Shown piece after piece: positions 8,642-17,217 of a stretch of 20,001 bases of DNA. Positions within the stretch are counted from its first letter, which is position 1, and every line of letters starts with the position of its first letter. A model generated the notes under the pieces. That model made no database searches and was not told where the DNA came from. It saw only the letters and a list, made by a program, of their open reading frames with translations. Origin of the DNA: Fragilaria radians (taxonomy: Eukaryota; Bacillariophyta; Fragilariophyceae; Fragilariales; Fragilariaceae); assembly GCA_900642245.1 (NCBI GenBank), contig CAAAJI010000102.1:13898-33898 (forward strand). The letters run 5' to 3'. Both the position numbers and the translations under genes were made by a program.

Positions 8642-9304
8642 CTACTCCATTTCCTTTTGTCTGCCTCGTACTCTTTGTTCCAATTCAGCCGCCCGTTTGG
8701 AAACGCATGCACCAAGTAACTCTTGTTGTGATCGACATGGAATACGCTTGGATTCATCTCCTGGTGCATATCCAAAATAGGGTACTGACAAAACAATGTC
8801 CTTAGAATTGGGACCCAAGGATTCAAAGCATTCTCGTAATTCCACAAGATGACTTGAACAGGCTAGAGCAACCGCACGACATCCCCATTGAGAATGAATT
8901 TCCTGAGCACATGTTGGGGGCCTTGTGTCTTCTATTGTAATACCACTAGCAATAGCGGTACTAGTACTACTTGTTTTGTCGGATGCAGCTTCCATAGATT
9001 TCAAATTAGAGAAAAAAGAGGATGATGATGATGCTGGTGACGCTCCATCCTGAGTAGAATCTTTTTCCGTCGTTAATGATTTAGTAGATGATTGATGAGA
9101 CCAATAAAAAAAATTCAGCATACGTTTTCCTGCAGTAAAGTCCTCCAAGGCTATTGGTTCCACACTAGGAGGACGACCAGCTAATCGATCTCGCTGACGT
9201 TGCAAGCAATTCTGAACACAATATGTCAAAGATTGACATTGACTCAGACGTTCACAACGCTGTTCGTCGAAAAAGGTTTCCAACCTTTCCCGAAGGTTAT
9301 TCAT
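8642..9304 (-). CDS. Four-CX9C cysteine protein, probable mitochondrial intermembrane-space protein
   Basis: A 220-residue protein from the ATG at 9304; the longer frame upstream begins only with GTG and is not used. It carries four C-x9-C spacings: Cys23-Cys33, Cys132-Cys142, Cys149-Cys159 and Cys190-Cys200, plus Cys17 and Cys29. Such helical Cys pairs mark CHCH-type proteins that are imported into the intermembrane space and oxidised by Mia40/Erv1. A Ser-rich low-complexity spacer (about residues 71-121) separates the first pair from the others. The C-terminus is charged (VRGRQKEME). It does not match COX17, COX19, CMC or NDUFA8 closely enough to name. It is convergent with the COA5-like gene, with 223 bases between stops. 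Intermembrane-space location is inferred from the Cys spacing only. Confidence 0.75.
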   Translation of the reverse strand: MNNLRERLETFFDEQRCERLSQCQSLTYCVQNCLQRQRDRLAGRPPSVEPIALEDFTAGKRMLNFFYWSHQSSTKSLTTEKDSTQDGASPASSSSSFFSNLKSMEAASDKTSSTSTAIASGITIEDTRPPTCAQEIHSQWGCRAVALACSSHLVELRECFESLGPNSKDIVLSVPYFGYAPGDESKRIPCRSQQELLGACVSKRAAELEQRVRGRQKEME

Positions 9305-9375
9305 AGGTAAGTGAAGGTTTGAAAAGTAGAGATAACCCACTATAATGACGAGCGGACGAAGTAAACATCACAGCC

Positions 9376-9461
9376 GATCTGACCGTCAGCCGAATCGAAT
9401 CTGAAATCCTTTATGGTAGTAACACTGTACGAGTACGTGGAATGATCTGGCCGTCAGCCGA
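9376..9461. repeat. 18-bp direct repeat pair upstream of the four-CX9C gene
   Basis: GATCTGACCGTCAGCCGA at 9376-9393 recurs as GATCTGGCCGTCAGCCGA at 9444-9461, 17 of 18 bases identical, start to start 68 bases. The pair lies 72-157 bases upstream of the minus-strand ATG at 9304, where promoter elements would sit. It is GC-richer than its surroundings. A paired transcription-factor site is a reasonable inference; no known diatom motif could be assigned with confidence. Confidence 0.55.
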
Positions 9462-11832
9462 TTTCCATGTTTCTCGGGAGTCTTCAGCACTGTACTAGCA
9501 AACAGGGAAAAAAATTTAAAATTGCTATTTTTTTAATTCTCTATCAAGCCTACCTCTGTCACAAAGGTGCCATTAAGTAGTAGTAGTACCTTCCATAATA
9601 GTCCAAAACTTTAAATGAAATGATTTGAAGATATTTTTGAATATTTGAAAGCACTTGCCTTGATTGTGGTCCCAAGAGACAATTTTTCAATCATAGAATC
9701 TTCATTCAACCAAAGTAAGCCATACATTCAAGACCTTTTTGGTCTAGGTCTATTTGGAGTTGAAAACAACTCCATGCCTACTTTTTTGAATAATTGAAAG
9801 GAATAAAATTGAAGTATCACCAGATGCCATTGGGTCCGTATGGAACACATCAGTGTGTAATCACCCTCTGAACGTAGATTCATTTTCAAATCAAGTGAGT
9901 ACTGCTGGAAGATGTACAAACAACTGGGTTTGGACTTAACTTGGTTCTAGTATACCTCTATCAGGAAACACTTGATAATTTCATTTTTAACTCTATTCAA
10001 CTTGTTTTTTTCTTTTCCTCTTGTTAGCATTTTTGTTTTCCAAATGTCAAGTGGTAAAGGTTAGTTCAAAGCATGTCTCATCCAGTGACAATTAATGATT
10101 GTGAAGTATTGCACTATGTTCCAGCAAATAGTCCAGGTACAATGAGCCAACATTTATGACCCTAGATCATTGTAATCAAATCATGGTCCTCCAATTCTTA
10201 AGTAAGAAGCATGTCCTTTAACGTTTGTTGAACACGTTCTATGAAATTAGCTAGAGGGATCTTAACAGTTGTTGAAACAAATTTGGCCCCATGTGATTGT
10301 CAAAACTCATTCCCTAGGAATTCTTCATTATTAACCCAAGCTTAGGTCAATCAATGTTGCAAAAATGAATTCATTTGAACTGGTTAACCTGTATTTTAGG
10401 TATAATGTTTGCAACCCTTAGAAGTATTGAATTCAAAACTCTGGAGTCTGATATGACTCTAGCGATTCCATGCTACGTGTCAAATTTTAAGTAACAATTT
10501 ATCACACAACGTTCATGTGACACTTCTATACCTTTAATGTTCTTATCCGATCTTAATTGACATTTTAGTCTTTATGGCCAGATCATCCTCAAATGTAACA
10601 TGTCACTTTGAACAGCTCATCTTGATTTAAAATCAAAAAGAGGTTTTTGCAACTTTGCCCTGACATTTTCCAAATCTAATACTTTCTCTTAAATCTCGAG
10701 TTCTATCAAGTCTACGACATTCTTGTATCTAGATTGGAATTTCAATATATAGTATGGGTTATAAAGTCTGTTATGCTTTTTCTGTGTCCTCTAGTTTCCA
10801 GGTGCCTTCATAAATTCCAAGTTCTTGATCCATAAGTCTGGGGATATGGAATTAATTTTGAAAGTACATTCCGAACATTGTGCTTGTTCTTGATATGAGA
10901 AACTGTGTTCTTGTTTCAAATGCTTCCGCTAAGCAAACTAAAAGCAATGTGTGTACCTCATCAATTATTCCAAAAAAACCTGTGACGCACACCTAATCAA
11001 AATTTCTACAAAGGCTGTTTAGTTCTTGAATACACCAGTCTTCATGTTTTATCCCAATACGCATTTCCTTAAAGCCTCTCAATTTGAATTTTGCCAGAAA
11101 AGTCCTTGATCACACTTCATCATCTCTCCAAGAAACATAGAAAGTGTTAATGGAATGTCCAAAATTGATCCTGAGGCCAGATAGTTGATGTTCTAATTTG
11201 TTTGTGTCTCAGTATACTTTAGCCAAATCATTGTGGTCAGAACTCTTTAGAACGCATCAGAATTGATGGAAAACGATTTAAATTTCTATATCCTAGCTGA
11301 TATACTCTTGCTAGAGAGGGAATTCCCTCTTGAATGCTGCCTGGTTGAGACTGTAAGTAACTAAACATAATTACTGTAATTTGCCAATCTTGCTGTTGAT
11401 AAACTTTAGATCTTGATGGCGTAAAAAGCATGTCAGGAAACTATCCTTAACTAAAGATTATTATCTCATTCCTTAGTTCCGGTATTCCTAACCTTACAAT
11501 ATTGACATGGTTTTAGTTAGGAGTAATATAAGTCAGGTTATGAGTCCTGATAAAACCGGTAGGAATCAACATCCTACCGTAGGATGTCTCCAGAACCGTA
11601 TCTAAAAATTCCGCAGACTTCAAGCCCCCCACCCCCTTGGATGCTTTAGGTGAAATGCCACGAAGCTAAGTTTGATGATACGCCAGGAAGTTACGGTTTT
11701 TATCAGAGTTAAGTTTACTAGATGCGTTATCATGAGTTCTGACTAATTTCACGACATTAAACTACTTCTATGCAGTAAATGACAAGAGTAAACATCTTGA
11801 AAAACGAGGCTGCTAAAAGTGTTAGCCTACAC
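9462..11832. other. Gene-poor AT-rich region, no recognisable gene
   Basis: About 2.4 kb without a supportable gene. ORFs are short (9728-9919 and 11237-11431 on the minus strand are the longest) and match nothing known. On the minus strand between about 10560 and 10930 one frame has unusually few stops (four in about 125 codons) and could be a decayed coding sequence, but no family motif is visible. A palindrome cluster lies near 11556-11586, listed separately, and a C-rich run lies at about 11622-11637. Confidence 0.45.
11556..11586. repeat. Overlapping inverted repeats (competing hairpins)
   Basis: CATCCTAC-C-GTAGGATG at 11570-11586 is a perfect 8-bp inverted repeat around one base. The left arm also pairs with an upstream copy: CGGTAGGA at 11557-11564 is the reverse complement of TCCTACCG at 11572-11579. 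Two mutually exclusive hairpins can thus form. Shorter inverted pieces lie just to the left (TCAGG...CCTGA, about 11533-11550). It may be the core of a foldback or MITE-like element or a chance palindrome; no terminal repeats were found. Confidence 0.5.
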
Positions 11833-12234
11833 TTATTCTCTCATCATTCCTCCTTTTTTCTTGTTGTTCTTTGCTTTCTTCTTCTTTGCCTTGGTTGGTG
11901 CTGAAGTTGGAGCCAAAGTCGGGGGTGGAGAAATGGGGGCAGGAGTGACTGGAGGATGAGGAGCATGTCCCCTAACATGACAAGTGCATCCACTTTCATC
12001 AATCTGCGATGCAAAGAGTTCACAACGTTCAGCTGAAATCTCTCCGTTGACTGCAGCCGATTGAATTTGAGAGCAAGGAACAGGTGGATGATCTGGGGAA
12101 ATAAAAGTGTCATCGGGATTAGAGAAGCACATGCCTTCATCGCAGAGATTGCAGCCTCCGTCAACGATCTCAGGACAATGGCCGATGGTGGAATATACGA
12201 GGAAGGCAAAGAATAAGAGAATAGAACGAACCAT
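11833..12234 (-). CDS. Small secreted Cys-rich protein with Pro/Thr linker and Lys-rich tail
   Basis: A 133-residue protein. Residues 1-19 (MVRSILLFFAFLVYSTIGH) are a typical signal peptide. Residues 20-85 form a Cys-rich domain with CNLCDEGMCFSNPDD, a central CSQIQSAA, then CELFASQ and CTC; this C-x2-C...GM...NPD...C...C...C-x-C pattern recurs in secreted diatom proteins of unknown role (family knowledge from memory, unnamed). Residues 89-113 are a Pro/Thr/Ala linker with the PTxAPTSAPT style of diatom extracellular proteins. The end is strongly basic (KAKKKKAKNNKKK). The start is the ATG next to the signal peptide. It is divergent from the oxygenase-Ctr gene across about 370 bases. Cell-wall or silica association is speculative. 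Confidence 0.8.
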   Translation of the reverse strand: MVRSILLFFAFLVYSTIGHCPEIVDGGCNLCDEGMCFSNPDDTFISPDHPPVPCSQIQSAAVNGEISAERCELFASQIDESGCTCHVRGHAPHPPVTPAPISPPPTLAPTSAPTKAKKKKAKNNKKKGGMMRE

Positions 12235-12604
12235 GATTCAATGGATGCTTCCTTCCGATCCAAGTTTTATTTTTATGGAGCTGCAATTATTATCTTCTTA
12301 TCTCGTTGCATTATCGCTAAGATTGTGTAGGATTCAACTAGAATTCCTTTTGAATACTAATGTTTGTAGATTTTGTACCTATAATGTGATCTTCTGGCTG
12401 AGCATGATTCGAGAGGATTCGATCCTGGCAGTCCAATTGAGCGGTTAAGCTTCCCTAGATGTGCGAGAATATTTTTTCTGGTAGGCTATTTGTAATGTGT
12501 TATGAGTCGAAATGACTGCATAGGAAAACTACACGTAACAGCCTTACGTTCAAGACATAGTGTCTCTTACTGCCAACCACCGTACAGCAACTTTGAGGCA
12601 CCTC
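12235..12604. promoter_or_regulatory. Divergent intergenic region between secreted Cys-rich protein and oxygenase-Ctr gene
   Basis: These 370 bases lie between two start codons facing away from each other and must contain at least parts of both promoters. No specific element could be named. The plus-strand ORF that spans it is a shadow of the minus-strand gene plus non-coding sequence. Confidence 0.4.
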
Positions 12605-14588
12605 ATGATGAACATGCTTTCCTCCACCATTCTTGTCATATATCTTGGATATGTGTTATCCTCGAATGTTGATAGAATTGTCGAAAGTAGGATTCCCTCC
12701 TTTACTGTCCAAGAACTGAATTCGGAAACCCGATCTTCTGAGTTGACACGTATACTACAGACCACTGGTATCCTCACAGTGAAGACTCCTACCTTCCAAG
12801 ATTCTCTTCGTTATGCTGCTTTGGATGGAGTTTGTAAATGCCGTGAACAACTATTACATCTGAAGGAAGCAAGAACAATACTATTGGATGATGAAGTAAC
12901 CTTTCGCACCACAATTGCAACTGCAACTGTAGGATCATCCCCACTCACACTTCCCAATTCAATTTTGGAACATTGTGGCACAGACACGGAAATTCTCATG
13001 GATCGTGTACGAGATGAAGTTTCGATAGCTGCAAACGCCTTTGTTCATGCAATAGATCGATGGATCGGAGGGAGAAATACCTTGCTTGAAGATGCTCAGA
13101 ATCGAAAGTATGATCGGGTTTCTTCCATTCTGGACAGTGGAAATCATCTTGAACACTTTCATATTTACTCCAAGACAAAAGAGTCAAAGCTAAAGTCATT
13201 GGATTGGCATACAGATGCTGGTCTTTTTCTCGCATTTCTTCCAGCTGTAGATTGTCAGAATGGATTAGAAAATGGTGATAATTCATTTTGGTATACAGGC
13301 GAGGATGGAATTAGGTACCGAGCAGTATTTGAACAAGACTCTATCGTAATCATGCTAGGAAGCGGTGCCGAGAACTGGATATCATCTCATCTAGACCTTC
13401 GAGCAACTCGACATGCAGTCCGAATGGATGAAAACCATGAACGAGCCTGGTATGGAATAAGTGAGTAAATGTTCTCAACTGTTCTTTGAAACTATCATGA
13501 TCAAATAAATTGTCAATCTAATGTTTGTCGCACTTCATGTAGTGTACATGGTACCTGAGAGCGCTATTATCCAGAAAGATCCCCCTCGAACATTGGCACA
13601 AATGAAAGCATCTTTGACACTATCACTTTCATCAAATCTTGATAATCACAGTGACGAAGCTGCGGATTCCATATCTATCGGATGCGGATCAGTCCCGATC
13701 TCTAAAGATGACTTTGAACTTTCACGTCGTCTGCCCCGAAAGGTTATTTCTCGACGACGCCTCCAGCACGTCGGAGGTCCTGAGGATTGCAACAATTCAA
13801 CAAACTTTTTCTGTTGGATGAGCTGCCTCGACATTCCAGATATAGACAAGGCTGAATTTTATGAAAAGGCGGGTTACTCCTTGTACTGTCTTGACCCTAG
13901 TGTCCTAGCTTTATCAGGTTCTACTTTATCACAAGCTGTTAATGAGTGTCCTTATGGAGTACACAATGCCAAATGTTTGGGTAGTTGGCAGTTTACTGTA
14001 CCTGGAATCCCATCGACAGTGGTAAATGTGAATAGCAATGATACAAAACAAGAGCCATTCTGTTATGGTGGCACGTCTATGTACATGGATGGATTTCATT
14101 GGAAGGATTCAGTTTGTATCATTTATCTATTTCCGTCTTGGATTTTGAATTCACCAAGTAAATTTGCTGCCGGTGCGTTGGGTTCCTTATTTGTTGGTGG
14201 CCTTCTTGAGTGGATCATAATGAGGCGCCGAACGGTACTTTCGGTCATGTCACCTGGACGTTCGCGACTTTTTGCGGCTGCGGCGTATTATGGTGCCCAA
14301 CTTAGCTTAGGATACCTTGCGATGTTGGTCGCAATGACGTACTCTTGGCCTCTCTTCATTTGTATCATTCTTGGCATCGTAAGCGGGCATATCCTATTCA
14401 ATGCAAAGGATTCTTTGTTTCCAGTCAAGGCGTACCTTCCTAAGAGCGATTCTGTTACCTACAATCCAGGGGTAGAAAATGGTAATTGCTGTTCAACAAG
14501 TCCTGAGCAGTCAACAGCAGATTATAAGGAAGAGAGTCCGAAAGAAATTCCAGAGGGATCGACTCCTTGCTGCCAATATTCGCTCTAG
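12605..14588 (+). CDS. 2-oxoglutarate/Fe(II) oxygenase-like domain fused to Ctr copper transporter
   Basis: Exons 12605-13460 and 13543-14588 join into 633 residues. The ATG at 12605 begins a signal peptide (MMNMLSSTILVIYLGYVLSS). Residues about 165-295 look like a 2-oxoglutarate/Fe(II) oxygenase core: WHTDAG (His202, Asp204), then ATRHAVRM (His270, Arg273) as distal iron and co-substrate ligands. A Cys-rich spacer follows (CNNSTNFFCWMSC, 368-380, and further Cys to 459). The C-terminus is a Ctr copper permease: Met motif MYMDGFHW (465-472), first membrane segment 490-512, second with M-x3-M (Met546, Met550), third with G-x3-G (Gly563, Gly567). The tail has two CC pairs (601-602, 628-629). 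Ctr proteins import Cu(I) as trimers. With the signal peptide, the oxygenase part would face outside or the lumen. The Ctr part is secure; the oxygenase call is good but enzyme activity is unknown. Confidence 0.85.
13461..13542 (+). other. Phase-1 intron, 82 bases, in oxygenase-Ctr gene
   Basis: The donor is GTGAGT directly after ...GGAATAA and the acceptor is ...TTCATGTAG before TGTACATGG. Splicing joins A to TG to make a Met codon and gives AWYGIMYMVPESA, a sensible continuation of the oxygenase C-terminal strand. Exon 1 alone reads into stop within the intron (GISE then TAA), and exon 2 is open to the Ctr C-terminus. Its length suits a small diatom intron. Confidence 0.88.
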
Positions 14589-15342
14589 ATGCATTCTTTC
14601 TGCACTTGCAGTGGCTGTGGATCACTTGGAAGATGTATTCAATTTTACGGTATATTGAAATAGTTTCAATTGAGTTGAAATTTCAATCAGAAGAAATCTA
14701 GCAATACTACATTAATTACATTTTCTTTTATAATTTATTTTAATGCACAACACTTATTTAACTTTTGAGTGAGTTTGCGTGATTAATTGGCGCAAGAATG
14801 CTTGATCAGCTGTGCTTTTGCTACGTGTCAAACCGGCATAGCTTACTTGCATTGTAAATTTGGTTAATCCTGGGAATATTGATATTTACGTTCTTTCATT
14901 GATGCCATATACTTCAATCTTTCTTGCTAAAACCATAATATGGAAAGTTTGTTTCATTGAAAGCAAAATATTGTATCATGGGGGGATCTGTGTTAAGATG
15001 GCACAACACCAAATTGTAAAAATTTGAAATATAATGCCTACACAGACTTTTCTACTCGTATGTTTAAACGAGATAATATTCAACGATAATGCAACTGCAC
15101 ATCCCGGAGAAAAAGAGGTCATAGCAGCTAAAGTTATGTGGCAGCAACATCCTGATGAGGCCCTTAAGTAGTGAACAATTCAATCATTTAATGAAGAAAT
15201 GGTTGTTCCACGTTCCAGAGATTGGGATGTTTTGGGAGTTTAAACCATTATCATTAACCTTAATTAGGATATGATGTATGTTCGTTAAACTTTCTGTTTA
15301 TCAAGTATGGTATTTTTGACTACCGTCTGATGAACAAGAAAA
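14589..15342. other. Intergenic spacer between Ctr fusion and lipin gene
   Basis: About 750 AT-rich bases between two genes on the same strand, holding the 3' end of one and presumably the promoter of the next. No ORF of note, RNA gene or repeat was recognised. The context of the lipin ATG (AAAATGA, with A at -3) is favourable. Confidence 0.5.
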
Positions 15343-17217
15343 ATGACACTTTCTGAAAGAATGAGCAGTAGTGGCAGCATTAGAAGCATCATTAGAAGCA
15401 GCAAGCATCCCTCATGCTTCTCTCATAACACTAGTCCACCATCTATAAATAATATTGATAAAAACAAGGCGATGAAAGTATTCAAGACGAAAGATTATCA
15501 TCGTGAAGAAGACAAAGATCAAAAATTCAAATCGAATGAAACAATGAAACGATGTTCAGACGGTAAAACTCAACAAGCAAAGGCAACAAATGAGTACTCT
15601 ACTAATGACGATGAAAGTAATATCCATGACAGTACTTGTTGCGATTCTCTCACGCAATTATGTACCCTGTCGGCATTTACAAATCATTGCGATGTCAACC
15701 GTAACTTTACTGAAAATACATCTAGAGAAGTCTATCAGGGATATGCTTGGGACATTATTTTAATTCAATCAACTCTCGATCTTGTTTCTGAAAAAAGTGA
15801 TACAACGTTATTGTCATCTTCATCACTAGATACAACGTCTACGAATGCTGCTGCATTATCTTGCAATGATATTTATGTTACATTTGGCGGACGAACGGGA
15901 GTCGTACAAGTTTATATTGATGATCAATACATACAAGGATTAGATATGATAGCCCATACAAAGGGACCATCTACATTTCAATCTCCATTTTCATTGCAAT
16001 CTCCACAACAACCAACTATGGAAGGATTACGTCAATTATGGGGTCACATTCAAAGCTTATCTGAAACATCAAAAGCAGCAGTATCACCAATTACGATCTC
16101 TTTTCGTCTTTATGATCTGTCCATTGGTCGGCATAAGGCAACTGCGGAAGCTTCCCTGTTTCTTTGGAATTTGTATGACCCCATTTTCGTATGGGACATT
16201 GATGGGACTATCACACAATCCAACATTCGGGGTGTTTGGGATACACTTGTGACTCATCGCTATCATCATATACATCCTGGAATCGCAACGTTTTTACAAA
16301 ATCTGACTGAGCCATCATCATCCTCCTCCACCCCATGTGATAACACACAATGCCTCCCATTCGATAATCAAGCCACGACTACTGCTTCCCATAAACTCAA
16401 CGATACAAACGAAAAGAGAAAGACATTGCTATCTCGTAAACAGCAACCACGAATCGTCTATCTCACCTCACGTCCCATTTCTCTCATACAAACAACACGC
16501 AAATTTCTAAAGAATTTCCAACAATCAGTGACACCAATAGAAATGAGAAATCATTTCCCGCGTGATGATGGTTGCAAGACCAGGGATGCAATCCATACAA
16601 ACAAACTACAGGGAACATCATCGCTCCCATCAGGACCCCTGATTTGTAACCCTAAATCATTGGCAAATGTTTTAGCGTCAGAATTATTATGGAAGGATAT
16701 CTATCAAGACAAGTATAATCTATTAATGGGACAAATAATAACTCCATTCCACAAACTACAAACGTCAACACGAAGCAGCAACAAGGATCAATTTCATCAT
16801 CAGGAGCAACACCATCTTCAACTGCCAATTATAACTCAACCCACCAGCAGTAATGTCAGTAACACCGACAGGAAGGATAACTCCTTCTGTCCCCTTGTAC
16901 TTGGATTTGGTAATACCATTACTGATACCATGGCATATGAATCGGTAGGCATACCCCTATCATGTATATATCAAATTGATTCCCGGGGAATCATCACAAG
17001 TCATGAGGATCCAATCACCACAAGAAGTTATGCATACAGCAAACGTGATACATCATCATCTTCCATGAAACGATTCTTTGGGCAATCCTATCATCATCAT
17101 GATAACTGTCATCAATACCAACAACAAATTCAAAATTTGAAATCATCAACGTTTGAAGGTTACTTGGATCCCAAATTATGGCAAGATATACAACTAAAAC
17201 TTGGCTTACATCATTGA
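15343..17217 (+). CDS. Lipin/Pah1-type Mg-dependent phosphatidate phosphatase
   Basis: A 624-residue single-exon protein. An N-LIP-like segment lies at about 135-212 (WDIILIQ...YVTFGGRTGVVQVYIDDQYIQGLDM), interrupted by a Ser/Thr-rich insert. The catalytic LNS2 (C-LIP) domain starts at about 265: SLFLWNLYDP then DIDGTIT with the D-x-D-x-T catalytic motif at Asp285, Asp287 and Thr289. It continues with HPGIATFLQNL, YLTSRPISL, SGPLICNP and GFGNTITDT (521-529). Known members dephosphorylate phosphatidic acid to diacylglycerol, feeding triacylglycerol and phospholipid synthesis. Unlike animal and yeast lipins, whose N-LIP starts near residue 1, this one has about 130 disordered, Ser/Lys-rich residues ahead of it, and low-complexity inserts sit inside LNS2 (about 325-365 and 470-510). 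ATG 15343 is the first in frame; Met7 is an alternative. Haloacid-dehalogenase fold; enzyme call firm. Confidence 0.88.
   Translation: MTLSERMSSSGSIRSIIRSSKHPSCFSHNTSPPSINNIDKNKAMKVFKTKDYHREEDKDQKFKSNETMKRCSDGKTQQAKATNEYSTNDDESNIHDSTCCDSLTQLCTLSAFTNHCDVNRNFTENTSREVYQGYAWDIILIQSTLDLVSEKSDTTLLSSSSLDTTSTNAAALSCNDIYVTFGGRTGVVQVYIDDQYIQGLDMIAHTKGPSTFQSPFSLQSPQQPTMEGLRQLWGHIQSLSETSKAAVSPITISFRLYDLSIGRHKATAEASLFLWNLYDPIFVWDIDGTITQSNIRGVWDTLVTHRYHHIHPGIATFLQNLTEPSSSSSTPCDNTQCLPFDNQATTTASHKLNDTNEKRKTLLSRKQQPRIVYLTSRPISLIQTTRKFLKNFQQSVTPIEMRNHFPRDDGCKTRDAIHTNKLQGTSSLPSGPLICNPKSLANVLASELLWKDIYQDKYNLLMGQIITPFHKLQTSTRSSNKDQFHHQEQHHLQLPIITQPTSSNVSNTDRKDNSFCPLVLGFGNTITDTMAYESVGIPLSCIYQIDSRGIITSHEDPITTRSYAYSKRDTSSSSMKRFFGQSYHHHDNCHQYQQQIQNLKSSTFEGYLDPKLWQDIQLKLGLHH

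Noticed and set aside
9305..9340. 12-residue N-terminal extension of the four-CX9C protein
   Set aside because: It would start with GTG; the in-frame ATG at 9304 is the first normal start.
10073..10159. 28-codon plus-strand ORF with a GTACAA donor-like site
   Set aside because: ORFs of this size are common by chance and no other exon could be found.
11237..11431. 64-codon minus-strand ORF in the gene desert
   Set aside because: No recognisable motif or continuation into flanking sequence.
12560..12604. 15-residue N-terminal extension of the oxygenase-Ctr protein
   Set aside because: It would start with GTG; the ATG at 12605 begins directly with a good signal peptide.
10471..14834. 14-base string TGCTACGTGTCAAA present near 10471 and 14819
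   Set aside because: A shared 14-mer somewhere in 20 kb is expected about once by chance, and the two sites have no common context.
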